A stretch of 64,000 nt of DNA from Beroe forskalii (Eukaryota; Ctenophora; Nuda; Beroida; Beroidae). The stretch spans positions 7,232 to 71,231 of the forward strand of contig WFMF01000431.1 in NCBI GenBank assembly GCA_011033025.1, written 5' to 3'. Of the stretch, positions 28,911-39,630 are shown piece by piece (the stretch's first letter is position 1; every line of letters begins with the position of its first letter). Below the pieces are notes generated by a model. It was not told the origin of the DNA. It saw only the letters and a program-made list of their open reading frames with translations, and ran no database searches. A program made the position numbers and the translations under genes.

Positions 28911-29440
28911 CTAATACTCTGCTTTTGGTATGAGATTGAGGTCCAGTGTCTCCATTTCTGCTGCTGTGGCTCTTGGTTTACCCCTATAACCTCGAAGTGA
29001 AATGACACATGTCTTAAGAAGGTCAAATCTTAAGCGGCGTCTCACAAAGGCAACCGTATCACTGTATGATTGACCTGATTTATTACTGAGTTTCACAGCC
29101 AGGTGCTTCAGAAACCTTGCTGCCTCGTTGCCCATCCCACCAGTTGTGCTGAAAACTAGTGGTGAATGTAGCCTTTTCAACCTGAATCACTCTATCATTG
29201 TATTTGTTCTTCTTCTCAGCCTCATGTCTCCTATACATCTGGAATAGGCTTGTGTTGGCATTGGATTGAGCTTGTGGGTGTAATACCCTTATATCTGTAA
29301 ATGCTCTATCCAATGGCGTCCAGAAGCCTCTAGTACTCACGTCAAGCCTTGCCCCATCACTAACATCTGTCCCTCTTTGCAGCTGTACCATTTCATTCTG
29401 GTGCCCACTGCCCCTTAAACCGAACCGAAAAGAGATTGAA
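28911..29440 (-). pseudogene. Retroelement-associated ORF fragment (PD-(D/E)XK-like), frameshifted
   Basis: Two overlapping minus frames (29440-29083 and 29180-28911) together give one protein. Pieces include GARLDVSTRGFWTPLDRAFT, DIRVLHPQAQS, HEAEKKNKYNDRVIQVEKATF, then PLVFSTTGGMGNEAARFLKHL and RRRLRFDLLKTCVISLRGYRG. I recall similar tails downstream of reverse transcriptases in retroelements of cnidarians and other invertebrates. The pattern D-x(15)-DIRV suggests a PD-(D/E)XK nuclease fold. A frameshift near 29170 breaks it. The upstream reverse transcriptase is not visible. Confidence 0.6.
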
Positions 29441-29498
29441 AGAGAATTAAAAGTAATAAGTATATCTACTACAAAATAAATTGATTTAGATCCATTAA

Positions 29499-29597
29499 TA
29501 CCACATGTTACGTGTCCCTGTTTTTTCGCGCTTGCGCGCCTCTTCTCTGAAAAGGCGCGCTTGCGCGTACAAAATAAGGCTCCGTAACATGGAGTAA
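29499..29597. mobile_element. Family-C GC-rich mini-element, 99 bp
   Basis: Starts TACCACATGTTACGTGTCCC and ends GGCTCCGTAACATGGAGTAA, with CATGTTACG/CGTAACATG as inverted ends and a GCGCGCCT hairpin core. Flanks ATCCATTAA (29490-29498) and ATCCATTAT (29598-29606) form a 9-bp duplication with one mismatch. The 9130-9199 copy is shorter. Confidence 0.85.
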
Positions 29598-29636
29598 ATC
29601 CATTATTTTCTTTTTGCTTTTTCGAATGCAAACTGC

Positions 29637-29730
29637 TTGCTAAACACGTATATCCCTGTCTGCGTTGCGCGGCGCGCTTCCTCAGGGTAGCGCGGCGGCG
29701 CGCGTACGCACACCTATGCGGGCTTAGGAA
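29637..29730 (-). mobile_element. Family-A GC-rich mini-element, 94 bp
   Basis: In plus orientation it reads TTGCTAAACACGTATATCCC to TATGCGGGCTTAGGAA. Flanked by perfect 9-bp duplications GCAAACTGC (29628-29636 and 29731-29739). Confidence 0.92.
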
Positions 29731-29868
29731 GCAAACTGCAAGAATCAGCGCGCGGCGTGGAATTATCGCGCAGTTTACTAGACAGCAGACAACTTTTTGC
29801 CAAACAACTTTGTTTGGTACTACATTTCATTCGCCATGACCTTGCCTGGCATGGTGATACTAGGCCCG

Positions 29869-29897
29869 CTGACGCAGCCGCGAAGCGGCTGCGTCAG
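29869..29897. repeat. 29-bp GC palindrome
   Basis: CTGACGCAGCCG, a short CGAAG loop, then CGGCTGCGTCAG. A perfect stem of about 12 bp in otherwise AT-rich surroundings, between two family-A elements. Confidence 0.8.
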
Positions 29898-29951
29898 CGC
29901 GTTGCTCGGTGCGCGCCGCACGTCGCTCGACTCGGAAGGTGCGTTTTTTGT

Positions 29952-30054
29952 TTCCTAAGCCCGCATAGGTGTGTGTACGCGCCGCGCGCTTCCCTACGGG
30001 ACACGCTGGAGAAGCGCGCCGCGCGAGCCACACAGGGATATACGTGTTTAGCAA
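29952..30054 (+). mobile_element. Family-A GC-rich mini-element, 103 bp
   Basis: TTCCTAAGCCCGCATAGG to GATATACGTGTTTAGCAA, flanked by perfect 9-bp duplications GTTTTTTGT (29943-29951 and 30055-30063). Compared with the 8816 copy, the hairpin loop has about 10 extra bases (ACACGCTGGA). Confidence 0.92.
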
Positions 30055-30063
30055 GTTTTTTGT

Positions 30064-31488
30064 GGAAGCTATTGTTTTGATATATATGAAATGAATTGAA
30101 AGTCTTGCAGATTGATGTCTTGAAGAAAGTTTTCTTTTTAATTCAAAAATGAAATGAATTGTGATGGTTTAATACCATAAATTATTCTATTTCTATTTCC
30201 ATTCCTATTCTAAATTTCAATATGTGATAAGAAGAATAATATGTGATCAGAAGTTGAATTCAAATCTTAGATAATTGAGTTCTGTGAACAGTGTTGATTT
30301 ATTCAATGTTTATCATAGTGCATCATAAAATCCTTTATGTTGTCCAGTTTTATCTTGTTTGATCTTATCTTATCTCATACAAGTTGTCAAGTTGTGCCAG
30401 TGTGTAAGGGCAATAGGACTAGATATCCAAGTCATTGAGGCTAACATGTATGTGTGCTCATCAGTATAAGTAAATTAATTAATTAATATATCTAATACGC
30501 TCCTAATTGCGAGCCCAATGCACAAATATACTTTAACAAAACGTCATCAAGCTGAATAAATGAACAATAAAATAAAAATAGATGGCCCATTTGTAACGAA
30601 ACAAGATTCAACCTTAGGAACTTCCATGGAAATTGAAGAGCTAAGCATATTAACTGTTTAAGCTAACGCATCATTGAGAAACCCTAATTAATAAATAAAT
30701 AAATTAGTAAAAAAAGTTATCTAAATACATGATCTTAAATCATTTATCATAAAACATGCTTCACTATTCCTGAATGCATAGAAAATTGTCATCAAATATT
30801 GATTGTGAACATATTTGCTGCACTAGTGAATTGAACAAATATTTAATTTCAGTGTCTTTACTGAAAATAAGTTTCAAATGGAAGTTTACACCCCATGATT
30901 GCAGTTCAATGAGTATAAGTAAAAAGCACCTCATCAAAAGGGTTGTTAAAAGGTCTTATTTTATTTTATTGAGGCATAACCTTGTACAGTTTTTTACTCT
31001 AGTAAAACTGTTTTACTTCTATTTTGAGCATTGGGACAACTGCAAATCCAAGTAAGGGTTTTTGATCATTATTTGGTTTAACTCCCCCTTTAACTTCTCA
31101 TTTATCACCCGTTTTCCTACCCTACCTTGTCAAAATGGTAGCTGAAAGGGGTAGTGAAAGGGTTCTGAAGCCAAAGCTTAGACAGTTTTTCATCTCAGGA
31201 AAAATCATTTTATACCCTGTATATTTAATTACTGGAACAACTACAGCAGTTCAATATATTTTCTTAATTTTGTGACTTCCCGACAGTCTTCTCCTTTATT
31301 CTTCCTAGGTTAAGCTCTCTTTCAAGTGAATTTCCTCATGAAGAAAAAGATTAAAATGCTTCAGTGGCATTTAAATTTTTAGATGCAGATACTATTTCCT
31401 TAAATAATGCTTTTTCTTGATTCATAGCTTGGGTTTTTTAATCAAAGTTCCATTACGGAATGCAATCAATCACAAATTGATACTTTTT
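30064..31488. other. Intergenic, AT-rich
   Basis: No gene, RNA or repeat recognised. Confidence 0.5.
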
Positions 31489-32357
31489 GGTAAAAGTGTC
31501 ACAAGAGTTGTGATTTTTGTCCAATGGATCCATTGGATCCATCATGTCCAATGGACATGTCCAATGGACGTCCATTGGACATCCAATGGACATCCATTGA
31601 ACATGATGTCCATTGGTAAAAATGTCCAATGGTGTTCAATGGATCCAATGGATCCATTGGATCCATTTTTGATGTTCAATGGACATGTTCGATGGATCCA
31701 ATGGATGTTCAATGGATCCATCTGAGTGGATCCAATGGACACAATCACCAAACATGGTTTGGTAGATGGACATCAGACTGGTATTTTTGTTCATTGGATC
31801 CATTGTGTCCATTGGATCCAATGGATCCATTGTGTCCATTGAACACCATTGGACATGTCCATTGGATCCATTGGATCCATTGCACATTGTGTCCATTGGA
31901 TCCAATGGATCTATTTTGTCCATTGGACAAAATGGATCCATTGGACGCAATGGATCCAATAGACACAATGTACAATGGATCCAATGGATCCAATGGACAT
32001 GTTCAATGGTGTTCAATGGACACAATGGATCCATTGGATCCAATGGACACAATGGATCCAATGAACAAAAATACCAGTCTGATGTCCATCTACCAAACCA
32101 TGTTTGGTGATTGTGTCCATTGGATCCACTCAGATGGATCCATTGAACATCCATTGAACATGTCCATTGAACATCAAAAATGGATCCAATGGATCCATTG
32201 GATCCATTGAACACCATTGGACATTTTTACCGATGGACATCATGTTCAATGGATGTCCATTGGATGTCCAATGGACGTCCATTGGACATGTCCATTGGAC
32301 ATGATGGATCCAATGGATCCATTGGACAAAAATCACAACTCTTGTGACACTTTTACC
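31489..32357. repeat. 869-bp near-perfect palindrome made of CCATTGGATC words
   Basis: The left end GGTAAAAGTGTCACAAGAGT is the exact inverse of the right end ACTCTTGTGACACTTTTACC; the centre is near 31923. Nearly the whole interior is built from CCATTGGATCCAATGGACA words, themselves palindromic (GGATCC, CCATTGG). As a result two 193-codon frames on opposite strands (31629-32210 and 32217-31636) translate almost identically. These frames are by-products, not genes. No clear target duplication was found. Confidence 0.92.
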
Positions 32358-32541
32358 GCCTTAATCAATGTAACTAAGAATTCTTGCAAACTGTATGATC
32401 AATTCCTCATCAGTGCAGTTTCATTTTTACAGGTTGATCCTATGCATTCATGCCTGGTTCTGCATAATGTGTATATCTAGGCCAGGTTACTCATCTTAAC
32501 TCTCACAGAGGGACATAATCTACTTCAAATTTGAGGTGATT

Positions 32542-35500
32542 ATGTATGGTTCTGATGCTCAAGATATCTACACAGCTTGCAAAGAGGGTGATGAAAGTTT
32601 TGTGAGGCAGTGGCTATCTAGAGCTGAAAATGATGTAAACAGAGGGTAATTGTTTATTTTCATTACTTCAATAAAACTTTCCACACAAGAAAGTATCATC
32701 AATATATTTATTAAAGATATGGAGTTTCACTGAGCCAAGATCAGAGTTTATATTTCTATGTATGCATCAAAAATACTTTGTTAGACAACACTTGTTTATA
32801 TTACAGAAAATAAAATCAAGAACAATTGCCAGAGTGATCAATTATGAAAACAGATGATTGATAGCATAATAGTATTAGATTAAGCATTAGGCAGTATTTT
32901 TGCAGGGGGAGTGCTCACTGTAAACTTCTTGTCCCTGGAGGCCTGAATTACTATCTTACACAAAAGCAACTATAGATTATTATATTTTCCTTTGATTCAC
33001 TGTACACACAATTTATTAATTTGCCATAAAACTTTTTCTTTCTATCCACAAGGCATAATAGGGGACTGCAGCTACTATAACGTTACAGTTACTTTGTTGT
33101 ACATTGTGGCATTTACTGTTGCAATCATAATTATTATTGATTGAGGATTCTGAAGTATAAAGTTATAAGTAGACTACAGTTTTTGTGATTGTTGGTACTT
33201 AAATTCAAAATTTCCAGGTATACATCCACTATTCCAAACAATCAAAATGAGTGCTCTGTGTTCAAATCAGACTTTAAAACTTCCCAAACTTTTAGCAAAT
33301 TTAAGCTATATCTTGCAACTCTATGGAGATTCATTACCTTAGTATACAGTAAACTATGCAATAATTTTATTCATGATGGCTCAAAGTATTCAACATATTG
33401 ATGAAATAACTCAATTTGCCATGAAAATGTCGCATATATACTGTTAATTATGATACTGTGCTGATACGAATGTACAAGCCTGTTGTTGTATTACAACTTC
33501 TGCGTAGTTGTATGGGTTTACCATGTCATCTGTACAGCGTGTCACTGACTTCCTACATCACGTGACTTGTATATATAGTCACATGACACTGCACATAGTG
33601 ATAACGTGACTGCTAAGAAATGTCTGCTAAATATAGGAGCACAACACATCAACAGCTATCGCTCTGGCTGTGTATGTGTACAGCATGTGTTGTAGTGAGT
33701 GCAACAGTGGTGCTATAACATACCAAATGCTTAGCATTTTACTATTGCAATGTGCTACACCGAAGGTATAGTGTTACACATGAAACATTTCTGATTTTGA
33801 TGATCTGACATGACACTATTTCCTAAGGTTTTGCTCACAATTTTTGTTGTGACCTATCATATAACGGAAAATGGAACAAAAGCTATGTGAATAACGTAAC
33901 CTACAGCAGTATTCCATCAATACCGTATTCACTAAATTTGAAATAAGTCTCGATTAACAATTGAGTTAACAGACTAACAGTACATATACGTTTTACATTC
34001 TAAATGTTCATATCGAACTATTAAATTCTTCCCACCTAACACCTAGCTCTGTCAACCCTCAGAGATGGTCACGGTTTCACCCCACTCCACTGGGCTACCC
34101 GTTATGGACGGGCTAAGATCGTGGACATGCTTTGCACCCGGGCTGCTAAAGTTAACGCCAGCAACATGGGAGGAGATGCACCCCTGCATATTGCTGTGTC
34201 TTTCGGACAACAGGAGATTCTCTACAAGGTAGGAGTGAATCTGGTGATGAAGTGTCATTTCATTGCTATTATCTGAGGAGTTTATCTTATTTTATAGTTG
34301 GTATATTTCAATTTTCACTGTTTCAATAACATATTACATTGATGTAATATCAACTATACAGGTTAAATTTTCCACAGTTGATAGCCCAGAAAGCCAATGT
34401 CAATGCTACAAACGAACACGGAAATACTCCTCTACACTATGCCTGTTTTTGGTGCTACGATCAAATTGCTATCGTGAGTAGTACGAAACATTTCCATGGG
34501 GAAATTATTTAATTGGAGATGATAATGTTTAGTTTACATATGCGCATAAACAGTACCTAGGTACTCAATATTGGGAGACGGGAGTACGATAGTTTTTCCC
34601 TAAGTGACAAGAGTAGTACTTATTAAACAGGAATCGCTTGGTATTAGGAGCTTAATTATTTACGGTAGAATTAGTTCATGATTTGAATACTACCATTCCG
34701 AATAGTAATCTGAGTCTAGTGCGTCATTCAGTTTTCCTCTCCAGGACCTAGTATCAGCAGGGGCATTGGTTGCCATGGCAAACAAGTACGGAGAAACGCC
34801 CCTTCATCGGGCCAAGACAGCTCTCAAACAGAAACTATCGGAGAAAGCCATCAAACTCGGACAAAACCTTGACATCATCCCCTTCAAGGAGGACTCAAAG
34901 AAGAAGAAACGAGCAAATCTGGATCTTGCTATGTTCTATGGGGAGGGTGTTGGTTTCGTTATTTCAGAACGACTTTATCTTTTCTGATGTATTAAAGATA
35001 GCTCTCACAGTCCTATTTCACGGTTTGTTGTAATTCTAAATTTAGGCAGTGCTGCCGCAAGAATGCCACAATTTTGTGGTAACTGGTAAGGCACACTAAT
35101 GAAGCAAGGAAAAAGGAATTTTATACGTGATTTATGACTATTCAGTGTTCAAACAACTAATTTGTTCGTGTTAAACCTCACAATTCAGCCATCCACATTC
35201 TCCTTATTTAATCCTTATCTAATCCTCATTTCAAATCTGGATCTGTACTGCAGACAGCCGGAGATTGACTTCAGGACTATCACGATGGGAGAACAGATCG
35301 GTAGTGGGAGCGTAGGGGAGGTGAGTTAGTGGGGGTTGCACTGGGTGAACTATAATTGACAGTTCTGCACTGGGCCACTGGGGGATGTCCTTAATCCTTA
35401 TCTTGAGACATTGTTTAAAATTTGAGATACGAAACCGGCTATTTGTTCAGCGCGACAAAATTTTTGGGAATGATGAATGATGATTATATATTCGGGAAGT

Positions 35501-38274
35501 TTTTTTTGGGTTGGTTCGGGGTGGTTTCGGGTTGTTCCTCTTGTTTCGGCTTGATTCGGCTAGTTCCTGCTTGTAGTATCGACGCCAATCGACGTTCAAT
35601 TAAAGAGAAAACCCAACGGGTTTTCTCGTATCCCTATATAATACAGCGGCTTTTGACTGAATTTTCGAAAGCCTGCTAATGTCGTAATTCAATGTGCTCC
35701 GGTACAAAAGTGCAGCGTTTATCAACTTTTACATTATTTTTCGTGGTCACTGAAAAATATGATCACATAGCTGTTAACTAACAGTTTTTAAACAATGTCG
35801 TATATTACACGTATCCCAGAAATATGATAATGTATGTAGGCGTGTGAGGTGAGGATGCCTTACAAATGATACTTGTCCAAATCATCAAGTATCATGGGAG
35901 GCTTGACAAAGACGAGTTATTGTCAAAATGCATATTAGATCATGTAGATTAATAACATGGTGTATTTTATTTTTATTACATCTCAAAATGAAGTAAAATA
36001 CTACTGTAAAATACTACTGTAGAATATTTTGGCAATGATATTTTCATAGCATTGCAACATATTTTATTCGGTTAAAGCTATGAGATGTTCTAATCTAGGT
36101 GGCTCTTAAGGTTTGAGAGTTTAAATTAATATTCCATTGCAGGGGCGTCGCCATGAGAAGGCTTCAGAGGTGGTCGCCTCCTCCTTTTTGAATAATAATT
36201 GTAAATTGAGAAGATGAGATCTTGGATGAAAGCTAAATATGAACTCTTTTAGCTTTTCCTTTTTAAAAGTTTAGACCTAGCTACGCAATTGTAGTGTAAT
36301 TATGCCCCGAATTTCGTTGGACAACGAATTTTGTACCTCTTCCAGGCAGAATAGCAATGATCCCAAGACGAAGTCAGGATAATTTAAAACTAACAAATTA
36401 TTCACTTTCAGACTGACGATCCGTTCTGATCATTATAATCCATTATAAGTATGTTTATTCTCGTACCTGTTTCTTTAAGGTACTGCCACCATCCCCCCCC
36501 CCAATATTTGTGAACTATGTATGATATTTTATACGCTTTGTCCTATGGCAAAAAAGAGTTTATGTAGTATGTATGTGTTTTTGAAAATAGATAGTAGCGT
36601 CATCACATGTAGCAAATAGGAATGCAAGTGATGGGCGATGGCTATGACCACTTATTTCGTTATTTATATCACCAAGCGATGACAGACTTTGGGGTTGCTA
36701 CTAGGGCTGCAGTTTGAAATGGAGTGAAAGGTTTTGAACTGCACTCAGCACACGTGCAAGTCCCCAAATGATGTCTTCACTTACTACAATTTGTGACATC
36801 ATATCTCAATTCTGTAAGTCCAAACATATTCAATAACGTTCCTCTCTCACATCTCAGATTTACCAAGGCACCTGGGGTCGGTATCAGGTGTGTGTTAAGA
36901 AGCTTAGGAATCAGAACCTCTCCACACAGCAACTCAAACAGTTCAACGAGGAGGTACCCAAACTGAGGTAGGAGAATTAACCTAAAATTAACCTAAAATT
37001 AACCTAAAATTAACCTAAAATCATGAACTCTAAATACTTTTAGTGGTTGATAGAACCTTCTAGACTGAAGTTAGGTTTCAATTTTTGGAGAATGACTAAT
37101 GAGTATAAGCTTCAAACTGACAATCGAAAAATATCAATGTCAGACGGATATTATTAATGCATTCGATCATCTATAAGGTTCCTAGAATTTGCATGAAATG
37201 CATTACATAATCCTTAAATGCTACTCTGACTTGATGAATTATTTAAAGCATTATTAGAAATAGATGCAATTTCTGTCTGTCATCATTCATTGATGAAGAT
37301 GGTGGATTGATCATTTAATTTAAATTTCAAACCGTTCCAAGACCTCATACTTGGCACCAGTCGACTGTTGATCGGATTTTATATTTTCCAAGTCAAGCTA
37401 TCTTGCTGTACGTCAATGTAAGGAACCGGAATTTAATGGTATTACTATGATCCATCATCCTAACTGGGAAACCTGAAAATGGCTCTGGGAAAATAAACAT
37501 CGGCTATCTTGCTGTACTTAAATGTTTTGGAAGGAACCGGAATTTAATGAGATAACTATGATCCGTCATCCTAACTTGGAAACTAGAATATGGCTTTGGG
37601 AAAATAAACATCGGCTAAATATTGAGGTGGGATATTTTATCATCCCTGCCCCTGAGTAATATCTCGTGGGAGAATATTTTGTGACTTTGAAATGCTGCAA
37701 TTTTTAAATTAGATTATAATATATCAGTTCCAGCAGCTTATCATTACTGCAGATTTCTTACCCTCCGCAACTCACACTTGCTCATTCATCCCTCCTTGGA
37801 TTTTGCACTCACCTCATCCCTTCCTCAGATTTTCAACCAACTCTGCTTGTAAAACCCACCACGTTCCCTAACTCAGATCCCCCCACTTTGCTTACTCACC
37901 TGTTTTCAGATTGTCCACCCACTTTGCTTACCCACCTGTTTTCATGTTGTTCACCCACTTACTCACCTGTTTTTAGATTGTTCACCCACTTTGCTTACCC
38001 ACCTGTTTTCAGGTTGTTCACCCACTTACTCACCTGTTTTTAGATTGTTCACCCACTTTGCTTACCCACCTGTTTTCAGATTGTTCACCCACTTTGCTTA
38101 CCCACATGTGTTTTCAGATTGTTCACCCAATTACCCATCTCTCTTCAGATTGTTCACCCACCTGAACATCCTGCCCGTTATTGGAATGTGCTCGCACCCT
38201 CCCAACATTGCTGTTATCAGCGAATACATTCCCCTGGGGACCCTGCACAACGTGCTCCACCCCAAGGACGATAC
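32542..38274 (+). CDS. ILK: Integrin-linked kinase, exons 1-7 (C-lobe not found)
   Basis: ILK is the integrin-tail adaptor that binds PINCH through its ankyrin repeats and parvin through its kinase-like domain. Exons: 32542-32645, 34063-34228, 34378-34473, 34745-34948, 35258-35320, 36858-36967, 38149-38274. The exon 4 donor and exon 5 acceptor are the least certain. About 289 residues: [20 protein letters not shown], then ankyrin repeats [45 protein letters not shown] and [12 protein letters not shown], the linker [14 protein letters not shown], and the N-lobe. The N-lobe has [29 protein letters not shown] and [14 protein letters not shown], through [13 protein letters not shown]. The order matches ILK throughout. 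Here the glycine loop looks canonical, unlike the degenerate human one. After the donor AC|GTATAG at 38275 I find no exon for the C-lobe (about 170 residues) before the opposite-strand gene at 39.6 kb. Either the last intron is very long, or the gene is truncated. Confidence 0.9.
32646..34062. other. ILK intron 1
   Basis: AT-rich; nothing recognised inside. Confidence 0.5.
35321..36857. other. ILK intron 5
   Basis: No exon or RNA recognised. At 35505-35575 there is a short low-complexity run of GGTTGGTTCGGGGTGG-like words. Confidence 0.5.
36972..37021. repeat. TTAACCTAAAA tandem repeat
   Basis: About four perfect copies of an 11-bp unit, starting five bases after the donor of ILK exon 6. 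Confidence 0.9.
37395..37615. repeat. Tandem duplication of about 105 bp in ILK intron 6
   Basis: Two diverged copies of a block from CTATCTTGCTGTAC through AAGGAACCGGAATTTAATG to GGGAAAATAAACATCGGCTA. Confidence 0.8.
37895..38148. repeat. Minisatellite built from the ILK exon 7 acceptor
   Basis: Seven to eight copies of ACCTGTTTTCAG|ATTGTTCACCCACTTTGCTT-like units (29-39 bp) lead up to the true exon 7, which starts ATTGTTCACCCACC at 38149. Most units contain a pyrimidine-AG followed by the first bases of the exon. Confidence 0.88.
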
Positions 38275-39630
38275 GTATAGTGTATACTCAATAATGTGTA
38301 TATCTCCTGTAAATGTATATTTTGTGAATGTACAGTGTTTTGTTAACATTGTTTGCATTTTGGTTTCACAGTGGATATTGACTAATGACCATTGCTCAGT
38401 CAGCCTGTTTACAGCGTCGCATTTTCAGAGCAATGTTCAGTGAACCTGAAATTCTCAGTCTGTTCAGACAACATGTACTGTATTTCATTAATTAATGTAC
38501 TGTATACGACCTGTACAGTGTACTGTACAGAGGTTGTAGGCATTGTTTAATGTGCAGGTAGGTACAGAACAACTGAACAAAGCTAGTAATTGTAAGAAAA
38601 TGTAGTTATTCATGTTCAAATGAGGTAGGTAGGTAGGTACATGGGTCATGGTTTATTAGTTAGAAATTTTTGATATTTTTGATATTTTTGATATACATCC
38701 GGATATATAAGCTATTTTAAGCTTGGTTTAAATACTGAAATACATTGCACTTCTATTAGACCCATGTCCCCTATTATACTCCCAATAATAGCCAATTATA
38801 TCCCCATTACTCCTCAATTATATCCCTGGAGGGTGGATCATTGAAACGAGCAGTACTAAATTGTATTGTATGGTTGGATGGTTCAACATTGGTTGATATT
38901 CTTTATATCCATTGCTTTTGTCACACAAGTTCTATGATTGATTGATCAGGTACCACATGCCAACAGATGTTGGTATTACATGCCACCCTTTTGTATATTC
39001 CTGAATAATTCAAGTAATCCAACATGTAAAAGAATAGCTGTAATGCTGAACAACAGACCATTCAAACGAGTTGAAGTATAAAGTACATTTCAACACATTT
39101 CAGCCTATTTTCTCCGAGAAATATCATGCCATAAAGTGCATCTGTGTATAGTGTGTACAGTGCATAAGCTTCTGTGTATAATGTGTACAGTACATCGTTA
39201 CGTGCCAACATTAGCGTTCCCAAGTGACGTCAGCACCCATTCTCCATGTTATGTAATGTCAGCTTGATGACGATTTCCTCACAATATTACCAAGACAAGT
39301 TCAAGGTGTCAGGTAACCTGACTCAGGTTGCAGGAAATTCCTGTTAAAGCACCATGTTTCTACATTTATACTAGGCAATGTATATACTAGACAATTTATA
39401 TAGCAGTTTAGACCCTGTAAACAGAACTTCGTATTAGTGTACAGGTACACCTTTTTAAAAACTCAACCCACATTTCAACACCCTTAAGTTGTATTCTCTG
39501 TCTTCCATTCCCTTTCAGGTACAAACAATGACAACATTTTCAATTAAATAAGCAAAATCACATAACTACATCTTACATCAAGGGTTAAAATAAATAATTA
39601 ATTACACAAACGGCGAGCAACAGCGCTACA
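38275..39630. other. Gap between ILK exon 7 and the peptide gene
   Basis: I looked for ILK C-lobe exons here and saw none. A repeated TGTGTATAATGTGTACAGT-like phrase occurs near 39145-39195. Confidence 0.5.

Noticed and set aside
31629-32217. Two overlapping 193-codon open frames on opposite strands
   Set aside because: They are products of the palindrome and its CCATTGGATC words (repeated DPMD/SNGSNG peptides), with no splice context or domain.
37895-38160. CRISPR-like array
   Set aside because: Regular repeats, but they are minisatellite units of an animal intron with no unique spacers.
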